The notes under the pieces were generated by a model. It was not told the origin of the DNA and searched no databases. It saw only the letters and a list, made by a program, of their open reading frames with translations. Source: Rhynchopus sp. YZ270_cl-10 (lineage: Eukaryota > Euglenozoa > Diplonemea > Diplonemida > Diplonemidae). Taken from it: a stretch of DNA of 64,000 bases. Below, piece by piece: positions 9,407 through 20,130 of the stretch. The first letter of the stretch is position 1; each line of letters begins with the position of its first letter. Made by a program: the position numbers and the translations under genes. The DNA lies in contig OZ037893.1 in the NCBI GenBank assembly GCA_964035575.1, forward strand, positions 434,001 to 498,000. Direction: 5' to 3'.

Positions 9407-11137
9407 TGTTTTATTTAGCAAATCTGAGGAATGTGGGGTGGGGAGCACAGGGGTGGGGCTGAGAAGAACGGCATTAAAAAAATGGACACACTGTGGGTGT
9501 GTCGGTGGTGAATAGTCAGCCAGGTATTTGGATGAAAACACAGTAATTACGCACACCAGCACACAAGGTGCCGACTCAGTTCGGAGGTGACAGAATGTTT
9601 GTGTTTGATTTTCATCATGCAGGTCAAGAGTGTCGTTGTGATGGATGTTTCTTGCGCAGCTGAGAACCTGACTCAGGCATGTAGAGCCTGGCAAGAGGGT
9701 TGCGAGCTTGTTTGCGTTGGGGTGGGGTTTTGTCGGGAAGCAACAGAATGCGTACTCAGCCGGCTCTTCCTAATAAAGAGTTTATCTCTCAAAGTCGTTC
9801 GGAGTTGGATTGTTCTCTTTGTTATGTCATCATGTTCGTGTTGCTGTGTTGTGGTCTTGCGGTGGCAAAGCTGCCCTGCTCACGCATAAGTTGCGAGGCA
9901 GGGTTCGATAACAACGCTGTGTGGACGGCACTTCTGTGTTTCGTATTCAGGTTTCTTGCGCAGCTGAGAACCTGACTCAAGCATGTAGAGCCTGGCAAGA
10001 GGGTTGCGAGCTTGTTTGGGGTTGGTGCAGGAGGGAAGCAAATGTCTCGCATCGCTTTACAACCCAGCAACTTATGTGAAGCTGTGGGCTGTTACAGCTT
10101 GCTTTTGCAGGTATTCTGAACAGAGTTGTCAGGTCTTGCGAGTGATCAAGCTCCCTACTCACGCATAAGTTGCGAGGTGGGTGGTATTACCATCGCTGTG
10201 TGGTGTTTGTGATGTGTCGGTGGTGAACAGCAAAGGGGGGTGGGGCTGAGAAGAACGGCATTAAAAAAATGGACACACTGTGGGTGTGTCGGTGGTGAAT
10301 TGTCAGCCAGGTATTTGGATGAAAACACAGTAATTACGCACACCAGCACACAAGGTGCCGACTCAGTTCGGAGGTGACAGAATGTTTGTGTTTGATTTTC
10401 ATCATGCAAGTCAAGAGTGTCGTGTGTGATGGATGTTTCTTGCGCAGCTGAGAACCTGACTCAGGCATGTAGAGCCTGGCAAGAGGGTTGCGAGCTTGTT
10501 TGCGTTGAGGTGGGGTTTTGTCGGGAAGCAACAGAATGCGTACTCAGCCGGCTCTTCCTAATAAAGAGTTTATCTCTCAAAGTCGTTCGGAGTTGGATTG
10601 TTCTCTTTGTTATGTCATCATGTTCGTGTTGCTGTGTTGTGGTCTTGCGGTGGCAAAGCTGCCCTGCTCACGCATAAGTTGCGAAAGTGGTATCACCAGC
10701 ACTACAGGTTGACAACGCGCACCCTAAGCAAATAAGAAGTTCATCGTGCAAACCTCATTCTCACGCCATAAAAAAAAAAACACATTTCACCCCCTTTTTT
10801 TGTCATATGAAACATTTTCTTCAGCACCCACGTGGGCACTGCAAGGCTATCACATCAAGAGACACCGCGGGACAAAAAAAAATAGTGAAAGACGAATGGA
10901 CACATTCACATCTTCCAAAAAAACATAATGGAAAACACGGTTTATTGCGCCAAAAAGAACAGAATCGCCCCGACAACAGTGAAGCTGTGACGCTTCCATA
11001 ATCGCCCGCCCACCCACACAAAACACACGAGACACAACAATGCAAGATGCGTTCCAATAACCCACCCCACCCCCAACCCAAAAACCCCTTCCGAATGCAC
11101 TTCCACACAGACGCAACGTTTCGCGACCTTTGTTCCC
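9407..11137. other. Intergenic with tandem 5' flank duplication
   Basis: Contains a tandem duplication of about 786 bp (9454-10684) and unique A-rich sequence 10690-11137. No supported gene; the frames here are by-products of the repeat. Confidence 0.65.
9454..10684. repeat. Tandem duplication, offset about 786 bp
   Basis: The segment 9454-9897 reappears at 10239-10684 (for example TGGGTGTGTCGGTGGTGAAT at about 9490 and 10275, and CGGCTCTTCCTAATAAAGAG at about 9759 and 10548). Between the copies, 9955-10240 carries a third version of the 6317-6700 repeat. Confidence 0.85.
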
Positions 11138-11599
11138 TTACTGCGCGCACATTTTTTTGGTGAAGTCTTCGTATCTAATTTGGTCGCCTGTGGAGCCAGC
11201 CTCGCGGAGCATTTCATCGACTTCGAGGTCGTCAAACTTTTCACCCAGGTTGCACATAACGTGGCGCAGCTCTGCGCAGTTGAGCGTACCCTTGCCGTCT
11301 CTGTCGAACACACGGAACGCTTCCACGATCTCTTGTTCTCTGTTAGTGACAAGCCCGCCCGCCATCGAGAGAAACGTGTTGTACTGGATGCTCCCGGTCC
11401 CCATGGGGTCCGCCTGCTGGTACAAAGTCTGCATGTCAGTGTCGCTCGGGTTCTGCCCCAATGCACGCAAAATGGTGGGCAGCTCCACAGTGCTAATAGT
11501 ATCGTCCGCCACCTGGCGTGCACGGCACGACATTTCACTGAAAAGCGTCCAGATCTCCCGCAGATCTGCCTTATCGTCCTCAGTCATGTTGTTTGCCAT
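11138..11599 (-). CDS. Calmodulin-like EF-hand protein
   Basis: The 153-residue product has the calmodulin layout of four EF-hands. Only the third loop ([12 protein letters not shown], residues 99-110) keeps a canonical set of Ca2+ ligands. Loop 2 ([12 protein letters not shown]) is partly degenerate, loop 1 (residues 25-38) is expanded and degenerate, and loop 4 ([11 protein letters not shown]) lacks the starting Asp. This suggests a calmodulin-like or myosin-light-chain-like adaptor rather than true calmodulin. Intronless; TAA stop at 11138-11140. Confidence 0.9.
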   Translation of the reverse strand: MANNMTEDDKADLREIWTLFSEMSCRARQVADDTISTVELPTILRALGQNPSDTDMQTLYQQADPMGTGSIQYNTFLSMAGGLVTNREQEIVEAFRVFDRDGKGTLNCAELRHVMCNLGEKFDDLEVDEMLREAGSTGDQIRYEDFTKKMCAQ

Positions 11600-12065
11600 C
11601 TTTTTTGTTGTGGTGTGTGTTTTGTGTGTCCTGGATGGGGTGTTTTGTTGACCACAAAATCTACTATAAGGTGCGTATCAGCAGCTCCTTTTTACACCCT
11701 TGCCCCCCCAACCATGCAATCCTACATCCATTTTCGAGGTACACATCCATAATGAGGAGGGGGTAAATAGAGGTAAGGACGTTTTGTTTTGGATTGGTGT
11801 TGCTTCACCTGTTGTGGGGTAAGAAACGGGGCATTGTAGGGGACTAAGAGAGAGTAACATAAACGGAACGGAAGAAAATCACCCTGGGTGGGGAGGAAAC
11901 AAAAACCATACACAAAAAAAGAAGAAAGAGAAGGTCGGAAAGATGATCGGGTGATATCTGGTCGTCTCCATGAGACACACAAAACAGGCTGTGTGAGTCT
12001 GTGAGACGCTACTGAGAGCTGGTGGAAAAAAAAAAAATCTCTCTCCTCGTCCATAGATCACCCAA

Positions 12066-12100
12066 TGATCCTAAGCCTCTCGTGTGTAGTCACATTGAAA
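12066..12100 (+). repeat. H1 hairpin repeat copy (divergent)
   Basis: TGATCCTAAGCCTCTCGTG followed by TAGTCACATTG; the loop is conserved and the inner stem is partly broken. Confidence 0.55.
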
Positions 12101-12246
12101 AGAAGCCTGAGAGGGCTTTACTACTGTACCCTGTATTTTCGTGAAAAAAAGGTTTGTCAGCACGAAGCTAAGAAGCTAAGAATCTAAACCTCGATTTTTC
12201 AAACATTTTATGTCAATTTTGGTGACACTAAAAAAAAAAAAAAAAA

Positions 12247-12276
12247 GTTGACGCAAACGCCTCTGGGATGCAGGAA
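12247..12276 (+). repeat. H2 hairpin repeat copy
   Basis: GTTGACGCAAACGCCTCTGG then GATGCAGG, matching 37644-37684 and 47035-47075. Confidence 0.5.
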
Positions 12277-12837
12277 GAACAACCTTTGTAAAAATCGCTC
12301 AAAAAAAAATTGTCTTCCTCCTCAGTTTTTTTTTCCCATAGGTGAAAGGTGAGGGAGAATCTTTGAAAAATATGCACATTTTAATTTTCTTTTGCACATG
12401 AAGGATTGGAATAACTATGTACTCTATGAAGAAAGAGGGGAACGTTACCCAAGAGGATACATTGCGTATCAAACCCTGCTCCCACTACACTCTGCCACTC
12501 TAAAGAACACCTTCGAAAGGAAAAAAAAAACGCCACTCAATAAGGTACCCATACGAAAAAGGGTTGTAGCCAACACCGCCTGCGTAGAGACTTACCATTT
12601 GTTTGCTTTTTTTCCCGATCATTCTGCAAGTATCCTTTTTTCTGAACAATGAAGAGTCTGGTGTGACCGACGACCCCAAAATAGCACAAAAATAGCAGAA
12701 AGTAGCAGAAAACATCATAAAAATAGCACCCCCCTTTCAGCCACACCACCAGAGTACCTTTTTTTTTTTGTGACGACAAAATATGCAGTAACAGAGCAGA
12801 CCACCTCGGTGGGGTGTATCTAAGGAGTAATGATGGC

Positions 12838-12936
12838 AGTATTGTGATGGGCACAAAAATACATCAAACTACACGTGTATTGTGATGCATTGTGATGTAT
12901 TTTGCGTATTCCAATGGGCTCCCATCACAAATACTG
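12838..12936. mobile_element. Foldback (MITE-like) element, 99 bp
   Basis: The ends CAGTATTGTGATGGG and CCCATCACAAATACTG are inverted repeats, with internal TGTGATG copies. No clear target-site duplication. Confidence 0.5.
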
Positions 12937-13483
12937 ACACCATTACCAGGGAGTCTGTACCTCAAATGTTAGCCGAAGCCTACAGAGAGAGACAGGTAGA
13001 TAGTTCGTCCTCAAAAGAACAAGTTTTTTTGAGAAATTTTTAGCAAAAAAAAATGTCAAGAATAAAGAGAGATAGACTAATTTTTGACAAAAAAAAAAAC
13101 AAAAAAAACAAAAAAAAAAACACCCAATACAGGCAGGAGGGAAAGGGAGAAGAGAAGCTTCTTCAACTACATAAATAGAAATGCCACTTTTTTTTCTTTC
13201 TGTTTCGGTTCATCTACGGGTGTGTGGTAAGGGAGGGGACAGAGCAATGGCCTCCGTACAAAAAAAAAAAAAAAAATGCGATGCATTCAAAAGGGGGAAA
13301 AAATATGGTTGTTGAAGTGCAAATGCCTCTGTGGACATACACGACGCCTTATGTCAGTGTGATATGCAAAATGACTCACTTTTCTGACATTGCCATTCTG
13401 ACATGTGGTACGTGTTGGTACTGTTTATGTCGTTCAAAGGGTACCTTAGTGGGCTACACCAAAAAAAGAAATAAAATAGCCCC

Positions 13484-13510
13484 AAGCCTGTCGTACTTAG
13501 TCATCTTATA
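13484..13510 (+). repeat. H1 hairpin repeat copy (stem variant)
   Basis: CCAAGCCTGTCGTACTTAG followed by TCATCTT; a stem variant of the H1 consensus. Confidence 0.55.
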
Positions 13511-13517
13511 TAACAGG

Positions 13518-13550
13518 AGATGTGCCTCTTGAATGTGTACGCACATCTTA
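13518..13550 (+). repeat. H4 hairpin repeat copy
   Basis: GAGATGTGC arm, CTCTTGAATGTGTAC loop, GCACATCTT arm. Related to 21053-21085 and 50913-50944. Confidence 0.55.
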
Positions 13551-13904
13551 GTTCATGATTTTGGGTATGACGCTCCGAACCTCTTGTGATGAGCTACCTT
13601 AATAAGATAGGTTCGTTCGTTCGTTTTTCTTGATTTTTTTCCATCGATGAGCCAAAAAAATATTGTGTCAACAATGGAAAAAAAAAAAAAAAACACTGCG
13701 CAACAGATGGTTCTATATAGGATAATTAATTGCTCTCATCACAGAGGGTTGAGAGAATGACACACTTCGTTTGTTTTGCTTTTTTATAGCTTGGAAGATG
13801 GAGTTAATAACGTGAAGGTGGTTACCAAAGTTCGGAAGAGGGGAAAATGGGCAAAACACTGAAACCGCGATGAAAAGACAACTCAGAATACAGTACTCGG
13901 ATGA

Positions 13905-14012
13905 TATACGGGGGGGGACGGGGTTTCACAACTTCTCACAACGTTTCACAGCTGTGCTTGACTTCTGTGGGTGTGAAAGGTTGTGAAAAGTTGTGAAATG
14001 CCACCCCGTATA
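13905..14012. mobile_element. Foldback (MITE-like) element with TA duplication
   Basis: TATACGGGG at the left and CCCCGTATA at the right. Internal arms repeat the motif TTTCACAAC / GTTGTGAAA. A TA dinucleotide flanks both ends, as for Tc1/mariner-type insertions. Confidence 0.6.
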
Positions 14013-14958
14013 GCACCACTACTCCAAATATGTTTTGGCGCGCAAAAAAAAGTGGAGATTGCACAACTGTGGCAACACAATCGAGGCAACTACACTACTT
14101 CAACAATTTATCAAAAAAAAAAGTCGCCAAATTACTCCAAGAATCGCCATTTATTTGGACGCCAACTTTATTTTGGAGTACTGTAAACAACCCATCTTTA
14201 AGGAAAAGAACATATCCTGTAACAAATTGAGACTGTCATCAGGATGAGCCACCCTATAAAGAAAAGAGTAGTTCTGAAACGTGCTAAAACGCATCTCAGT
14301 CGGGAAAAAAAAAATAACCAAAGAAAATCTTTGTAAGTCGATGCAGGGGTACCTCTGACCGACCCACTGTACGATGCCAGCCATCCGGATGAAAGCACAA
14401 AAGCACCCCGCGGTCAACAGAAGAAGGAAAAGAAAGCAATCCCAATGTTTCCAAAAACAAAAACAAAAAACAAAAAAAAAAATAGGAGAGGAAATGTGGT
14501 TAGGGAAAGGCTGGTTTTGACGAAGATACAATCTCTCCGTGTGTACCTAACCACCTCAAGGAAAAAAACACCAATTACCTGAAAGCTGAACGAAGCACTA
14601 TAAAAAAAAAGGCAAACGCAAAACAAAACAAAAAAACTTTCAATAACAAAAACACACAACAAGACGAAGGTAAATTTATCTTTACAAAACGCAACTTGCG
14701 TCGTCAAAAAAAAAAGAGAAAAAAAGGGGACGGAAATGGGAAATTTTGAAAGGTCGTTGCCCCACTAAAAGAAGACTTGACCTACAAAAAACTAAGAGAA
14801 TTTTGTCAGGTGGACAAAAAAAAAATTTTCCTCTACCCACTCCACAATTTGGCCAGGCAAAACCCCTAAAAGCGGGAAAACACAACATAGCTCCATACAA
14901 GACTTACGCAATTGACATTTCTTTTTCTCCCACAGTTTTTGAAAGAAAAAAAAACATA

Positions 14959-16270
14959 CTAAGCAGCGGAGAGCTTCGAATTGGTGGATTTTACTTTGCT
15001 TGCTTTCTTGCTTGACCCTTGGATCGTGGCTTTGGAGGCTGTGTTTGTGGCTGGTACGTCTGCAGTGCTTTCCTCAGGCTTTGCAGGTGTACTGTCTTTG
15101 GGTTGAGCAGGTTCACCTGCAAGACGTGCCTCCTCCTCAGCAACATCCTCACCTTGTGCCTTGCGCACAGCTAGCGCAGCGCGCGCCATCTCATCGTTGC
15201 CTCCACCTCCAACCTGTGTTCATTGTAAATTTGAAAATAGTAGGATCGGTAGGTAAGTAAAAGGAAAGGTTTTTTTCGTTGATTGCACAATCATCCTGTT
15301 TGAGGGATGATTGGCGACCGTACCGGTAGTACTATTTCCCCTTTAAAGCAAGCTTCGTAGGAATAAAAACAAAACAAAAGCGATGATGTAAGATAAATAT
15401 GCCTTTCGTGTACTACAGGAAGAGTTTATAATATACGCCTCTCGTTTTCTTCAACCTTTTTTTTTAAAAGAAAGTTGAACAACGGTTGATTCAATACAAA
15501 ACTTTTTTACACCAGATTGGGATCTTACCCTCTAGAATAATCTAGATCCATACCATTGGTTTCGCGTCTCCCGTGGTCTTTGGTGCCTTAGGTGGTTCGG
15601 GCATGCCTTCACCATCTGATTTGATCATCATGTGGAGAGTTGGGTTTGCAGGGACCTTGAAGGCACCGAGCATGTAGGTGTCTGGGGTGAGCATGGTGCC
15701 TGCGTGGGTCAGGCGGATACGTTGAGGGATGATGTTGGTTAGCTCGTAGAGCTTGTCTTTGAGCTCTGATAGCTTGTCGGTCGAGACAAAGTCGATGCTG
15801 TGCTGTCCTCCCGTTATCACCATCACAGTGACCGTCCCCTCCCACCGATTCTCTAAGGCATATTGCTCGTTTTCGAGTCTCTGGATGTCACGCTCCAACC
15901 GTGCCTCTTCTTCCGCTACTTCAGCCATATTCGCAAATTCTCTCATTTGGGATTCATCCGTTCTGACTGGGGTTTCATTTTGGTGTGCGCTTTGCGATCG
16001 TGTAGTTGCAGCAGGCGTTCTGCTGTTAGAGCGCTCCCGGGCAGGGGGTGTAGTATACGTCGCGTCGTTGTACAGCTGCTGTGCAGGATTCGCTCTATTC
16101 GCAGGGCGACCCTGGAACCCCCGGTGTGCTCGTTGTTGGTTTTCAATGTCTTTCTGCTCACGCAATGCCTCCCGTCCTGCCACAAATCCATAGTAAAACA
16201 AACACCCACCCACACAACACAAAATTATCGACAACACGATAAACGCGATACCCCAAGCAGGGACTGCCAT
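14959..16270 (-). CDS. Membrane-anchored ubiquitin-like protein with possible UIM
   Basis: Two exons, 15554-16270 and 14959-15213, joined in phase 0 over a 340-bp intron (donor GTATGG, acceptor ACAG), give 323 residues. An N-terminal transmembrane helix lies at about residues 6-28 (WGIAFIVLSIILCCVGGCLF), then a polar linker and an acidic coiled coil (EVAEEEARLERDIQRLENEQ). A ubiquitin-like beta-grasp domain at about residues 145-218 runs from TVTVMVITGGQHSIDF to LGAFKVPANPTLHMMI. Exon 2 starts with GGGGNDEMARAALAVRK, which resembles a ubiquitin-interacting motif, and ends in a Ser/Lys-rich tail. This looks like a membrane tether in a ubiquitin or ERAD-type pathway, which is inference. The TAG stop overlaps a GTATGT donor-like string, so a further exon is possible. 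Confidence 0.75.
15214..15553 (-). other. Intron of the ubiquitin-like gene
   Basis: 340 bp between GTATGG and ACAG. Without splicing, the first exon would read through three codons to a TAG. Confidence 0.7.
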
Positions 16271-16739
16271 TTAAAAAAAAACCCCCCAAAAAAAACCAAA
16301 AAAAAAAATGTGTACTGTATGTGGGTGGTTTTCTACCAGGAACGCAGAAAATACGGGCCGGAGTCCCAGAGTGTTATAGGGAGTTGCTAAAACAGGGGCT
16401 GCAGACAGGTCATCATGCTGTAAAAATAAAGAGAAAGCTTTTTTTGTGTAATGTCGGGGCTTTGAGGGAGGGGGGGAGCGGGGGGGAAAGGGACCTCCCT
16501 ATGCAAGGGTATATGGAGCATGTGTTGGTCTAACGGATCTTTGTATTCCTAGTCCTCTTCCTTTGTTTTGGAAAAAGGTATGCACGCTTTTGCCTGCTTT
16601 TTGTTGTGTTATCTACAAAAATACCCAAGGGGTTTCTGTACTCAAATATCACTCAAAAGGGCGATACTTACAAATCCTGTTTTTTTCTCTTTTTGGTTTG
16701 TCCTCGTGAGAGGCATTTCTTTTAACGAATTTTTTTTTT
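16271..16739. other. Intergenic, 469 bp, nothing recognised
   Basis: A/T tracts and a G-rich stretch at 16466-16490; no gene or repeat family recognised. Confidence 0.5.
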
Positions 16740-18146
16740 TTACTTCACTTCTTCTAAAATGAAGGTACGTGAGAGGCCGAGTTGTCTTAGGTCTAGTGTT
16801 GGTATTTGTGATTCGCAGGAGCGTTTCTCGTAGGACTTGACGACGTCGACGTGTTGCTGCTGCACCTTGGAAAGCTCGAAGTGGAGGTCGACGATGGCAC
16901 GGTTCTTGGTTTCTAGCATGTCTTCTAACTTTCTGGTGACGATGTCAAGCGCAACTGGCTCAAGACTTGCTGCCTGCAGAGCACCAGCAAGGTGTGTGTC
17001 CTTCGATTTCACGTCGTCCTTCAGTTTTTGGAGCTTCTCGTCGACAGTGGAGTTGCGTCTGTTGGCGTGCTCCTGCATGGCCTCAAGCGACTCCTTGAAA
17101 CGATCAACAAGCTGGTCCTTCTCTTCTTGTGTGGTGCAGAATTGCTTCTTCTTTTTCTCATGGTCCTCCTCCAGCTGTGCATACTGTGACTCAAGAACCG
17201 ACAGCCTGCTCTTCGCGTTCTTCAGACTCATCTTGTCTTTCTCGTAGTTCGCAAGCTGGTGTCTCAACGACTCCACCTCCTTCTCCGCCTTGTGCAGTGG
17301 GTCCTTCAGCTTTTTGTTCTCCTGCGCAATCTCGTACATAAGCTTGATGTTGTAGTTCTCGTTTTTCTTCATGTTTGCGACCTCTTCCTTAAGGGATTTG
17401 ATGAGGTCAAGGTTGTTTGAGGTGATGTCGTTGTAGTAGTCTTTAATCTCATGGAAGGCGGCTTCGTGCTTGAGGACTAGCTCTTTGATGTGCTCGTTTT
17501 TGCGTTCTTCGATTTCGTGTGTTTCGGCGCGCCTGCGGAGCTCGAGTTCTGCGCGGAGGAGTTCTAGCTTTTCCTCGTATTTGGACTGCATGTCGTAGAT
17601 GAATTTGTCGTGGTGGGTCTGTTGGGTGCTTAGCATGGAGCGTGCCATGTTGCGTTCGTTGTTGATGTCCTCAACATGCCCGTTTTGGTGTTCCCGGTGG
17701 TTCGCAACAAGGTCCCGTTTCTGGTCCTTCAGCTTTACCACAGTGGAGGTGTGCGACTTCTCGCAGTCGACCAACTGTTGCTCACTGCGCTCCTGAAGTT
17801 CCTGCAGCTGCACCTTGTGTTCGTACAGCAGGTGTCGTACCTTCTGCTTGTACACCTTCATCTCAACCTGGTGTTTTTCCTCCATCTCTTCAATCTCGCG
17901 GTCCGAATTGCGCAGTTCGTACTTAGAGCATTCCAGCTTCTTCTTGCTGATCTCCCAGAATTTGTTGACCCGGTCGCGTTCGGTCTGGAAGTAGTTCCGC
18001 AGCTTCTTTGCCTTCTCCAGTGCGTCGGTCACGTCCTGGAGCTGTTTTGCAAGGTTCTCTTGTTCGGCCTCCAGTTCAGCCATGGAAGGGGGTGCGGCTT
18101 CGCCTTCACCCTTCCCGCTTTTGCCTTTTTGGGTTTTAGGTGGCAT
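16740..18146 (-). CDS. DRC4: Nexin-dynein regulatory complex subunit 4 (DRC4/GAS8/trypanin)
   Basis: The 468-residue product is coiled coil almost throughout. The start at 18146 (MPPKTQKGKSGKGEGE) gives the basic Lys-rich N-terminus and the length (about 470-480 aa) typical of GAS8/trypanin/PF2. Family-like segments include NYFQTERDRVNKFWEISKKK, KHQVEMKVYKQKVRHLLYEH, DMQSKYEEKLELLRAELELR, EIKDYYNDITSNNLDLIKSL and DLRQLGLSRTFILEEVK at the end. DRC4 is a core subunit of the axonemal nexin-dynein regulatory complex, linking outer doublets and adjusting dynein activity. Its presence shows that the organism builds motile 9+2 flagella. Intronless. Confidence 0.95.
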   Translation of the reverse strand: MPPKTQKGKSGKGEGEAAPPSMAELEAEQENLAKQLQDVTDALEKAKKLRNYFQTERDRVNKFWEISKKKLECSKYELRNSDREIEEMEEKHQVEMKVYKQKVRHLLYEHKVQLQELQERSEQQLVDCEKSHTSTVVKLKDQKRDLVANHREHQNGHVEDINNERNMARSMLSTQQTHHDKFIYDMQSKYEEKLELLRAELELRRRAETHEIEERKNEHIKELVLKHEAAFHEIKDYYNDITSNNLDLIKSLKEEVANMKKNENYNIKLMYEIAQENKKLKDPLHKAEKEVESLRHQLANYEKDKMSLKNAKSRLSVLESQYAQLEEDHEKKKKQFCTTQEEKDQLVDRFKESLEAMQEHANRRNSTVDEKLQKLKDDVKSKDTHLAGALQAASLEPVALDIVTRKLEDMLETKNRAIVDLHFELSKVQQQHVDVVKSYEKRSCESQIPTLDLRQLGLSRTFILEEVK

Positions 18147-19171
18147 CTTTGTCAAGATGCGCCCAAATGTGTTGTGCTTCTGGTGGTGGTGGTGTGTGTG
18201 GGGCAATATGGGGAGAGGCCCAAATCAGAGACTGTGCAGTATACTACGGTAGACCCGGGCACAACATCTGCATGCAAAAGAAAGCGCGATGTACGTTCAT
18301 GTGTTGTACATGTGCTCTCGGTAAAAATCCTGACCAGAAATCGTTAGGGGGAGGGTTTTCGCTTTGACCCAATATACACAAAGAATCCTGAGCACAAAAA
18401 AAAGCAAGAAAACTAGAAAATAACGTAAAAGACCGCCCCTCTACAGCCTAGTGGGAAGTGACACCTCATCCGGTTACGCCGCAAAAGTTGTAGAGGTTAC
18501 GTGATTACATTAAACCAACAAATGGTAAAAGGGGAGAGAAAAAAAGCGAATGTGATCGGGCATTTCCAACCCTGCATCACTGAGAGAAACTAAAATTTGG
18601 AAGACAGGTGTACCTTACGGACACATTCATCTCTGCAAAAAAGAAAACTTTGTAAGATAAACCTACGCCTCGCTTAGTCACCTCTAAAGAGAAGACACTG
18701 GGACGCAGGCACTCCATGAAACATGAACAACTGCAGTTCGGGATATGTTCTGAATTAGGAATCACTCGGTGGGTGGATTGCGTTATGGTTCTTGCTTGCA
18801 TCTGTGAAAAGATACCCCTCATCAATTCTGAAGAGGGGCAGGGAGAGGCACAGATGCCTTACAGCAACGCACATTTCTTGGTTGAAGCGGATAAAGTGGA
18901 TAAAGTGGAATAATAATTTGCTCTGAAGGCGCAACAAGTCAAACCTCATATAAAAAGGGGGTCTGAACTGTGCTAACTCTCTCGAACGTAGCATTTTAAA
19001 AAGACAACCATTTCAACAACGTCTTGACACAAAGACAGAGCTGAGAAGACAAGAATACTGGGAATATTTTTTGAGGAAATTTCAAGCGGATCCAGAATCC
19101 ATAGGTTATAGCCTGCAAGAATACCCAAAAAAAGCACATTTTTTTCCAAGAATTTTCTCAGAGCCGAAGAT
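18147..19171. other. Intergenic, 1.0 kb
   Basis: No gene. A divergent H1 hairpin at 18654-18693 (CCTACGCCTCGCTTAGTCACC) is the only recognised element. Confidence 0.55.
18654..18693 (+). repeat. H1 hairpin repeat copy (short loop)
   Basis: AAGATAAACCTACGCCTCGC then TTAGTCACCT; the loop is shortened compared with the consensus. Confidence 0.55.
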
Positions 19172-19843
19172 TTAGGCAGTACCTGTCTCAAGGTCCCATC
19201 CGATCCGTTTCTCTGTTGGTGCTGGGGGAGGGACATAGCACGAATCGGCACAGCTTGCGACCGGAAGGGACGGGCCCTGTCCTGGCTTGCACCAGGGCAG
19301 GGTAACCCCGCCAGGGACACCAAAAATGACAGACTTTGCAAGCGTCGCGGTCACCTCGACTGCCACACTGGAGCCAGCAGCAAGCCTTCTGTGGAAGGTC
19401 TTCATTGTGAACCCTGTGTCCATGGTGGGCGCGCAGGAGCCTGCATCCCACCCTGCAGCCGCAAGCACAGAGGGCAGATTGCCGTCAATACCCTCGGAGC
19501 ATCCTGCACAGCTGTAGGAGGACCAGAAGAAGTCGCACGCCGTGTCGCCACAGCACTTCAGTGTCACCCATTCGTCACGCAGCAGGGTGGGCACGGCCTG
19601 TGCATATCCCATCTGCGCATACTCTGGTATACCCGCAAGGTCGATCCCCACCAAGCCCAACGCACTCTGCCCACCCACAGGAACTGCAACACTCCCAAAG
19701 TTATTATTATTCACAAAGAACGCAACCGGGGTGTCAGTACTGCACGCGACGGAGGGAACGTTGAGACACCCCTCGGTGGTGGTGTCAAGCGCAGCAGAAG
19801 CCATCTGCGCACACACAACAGTGTACACCACAGTGCGCAACAT
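19172..19843 (-). CDS. Secreted cysteine-rich protein
   Basis: The 223-residue product is intronless. I chose the ATG at 19843 because it opens a clear signal peptide (MLRTVVYTVVCAQMASA). The mature part has about a dozen cysteines, including a CC pair followed by GDTACDFFWSSYSCAGC and a C-terminal CADSCYVPPP. No lysine-rich or transmembrane segment follows, so it is probably secreted or lumenal. I recognise no family. It is the third predicted exported protein in the left third of the window. Confidence 0.75.
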   Translation of the reverse strand: MLRTVVYTVVCAQMASAALDTTTEGCLNVPSVACSTDTPVAFFVNNNNFGSVAVPVGGQSALGLVGIDLAGIPEYAQMGYAQAVPTLLRDEWVTLKCCGDTACDFFWSSYSCAGCSEGIDGNLPSVLAAAGWDAGSCAPTMDTGFTMKTFHRRLAAGSSVAVEVTATLAKSVIFGVPGGVTLPWCKPGQGPSLPVASCADSCYVPPPAPTEKRIGWDLETGTA

Positions 19844-20013
19844 AGGGAAGAATGAAGAAGTGGAATAAATCTGTGTTATGTGTGGGGTTGTGTGAAGGGT
19901 GTTGAAGGTATCAAGATGTAACAAAAGGTTGCTGGGTTGGGGGCATGTGGACGTTGTAGAGCATAGGCAGCCCAGACTGGGGCAATCTCCCTTTTTTCAC
20001 TATTTGCACAAAT

Positions 20014-20130
20014 ATCGTGTAAAAGAAATTTGAAATACGAAACCTCTCGTGACAGTGTACCTTTGTACATGACTGGTGGCGGTGGACCCCCAAACCATGC
20101 AGTCAGTCCTTTATCTAGTTCGAGGTTGGC
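20014..20130 (+). repeat. L3 repeat copy
   Basis: TTTGAAATACGAAACCTCTC, GTGTACCTTTGTACATGACT, GTGGACCCCCAAACCATGC and GTTCGAGGT appear in the family order. Confidence 0.7.

Larger units (their letters stand above)
11600..14958. other. Gene-free stretch, 3.4 kb, with hairpin and foldback repeats
   Basis: A/T-homopolymer-rich with no supported gene. It holds a partial L3 copy (11700-11755), H1 hairpins (12066-12100, 13484-13510), an H2 hairpin (12247-12276), an H4 hairpin (13518-13550), two foldback elements (12838-12936, 13905-14012) and a segment at 14050-14100 related to 37222-37275. Confidence 0.6.

Noticed and set aside
9407-9694. N-terminal extension of the WD40 protein up to 9694
   Set aside because: The in-frame extension lies in repeat DNA shared with other 5' flanks, and the ATG at 9406 opens a leader peptide.
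12392-12652. 86-codon plus-strand frame
   Set aside because: A/T-rich, no domain, opposite to all genes, no splice context.
17676-18347. 223-codon plus-strand frame
   Set aside because: Antisense shadow of the DRC4 coiled coil, Leu/Val-rich as expected for the reverse of Glu/Lys codons.
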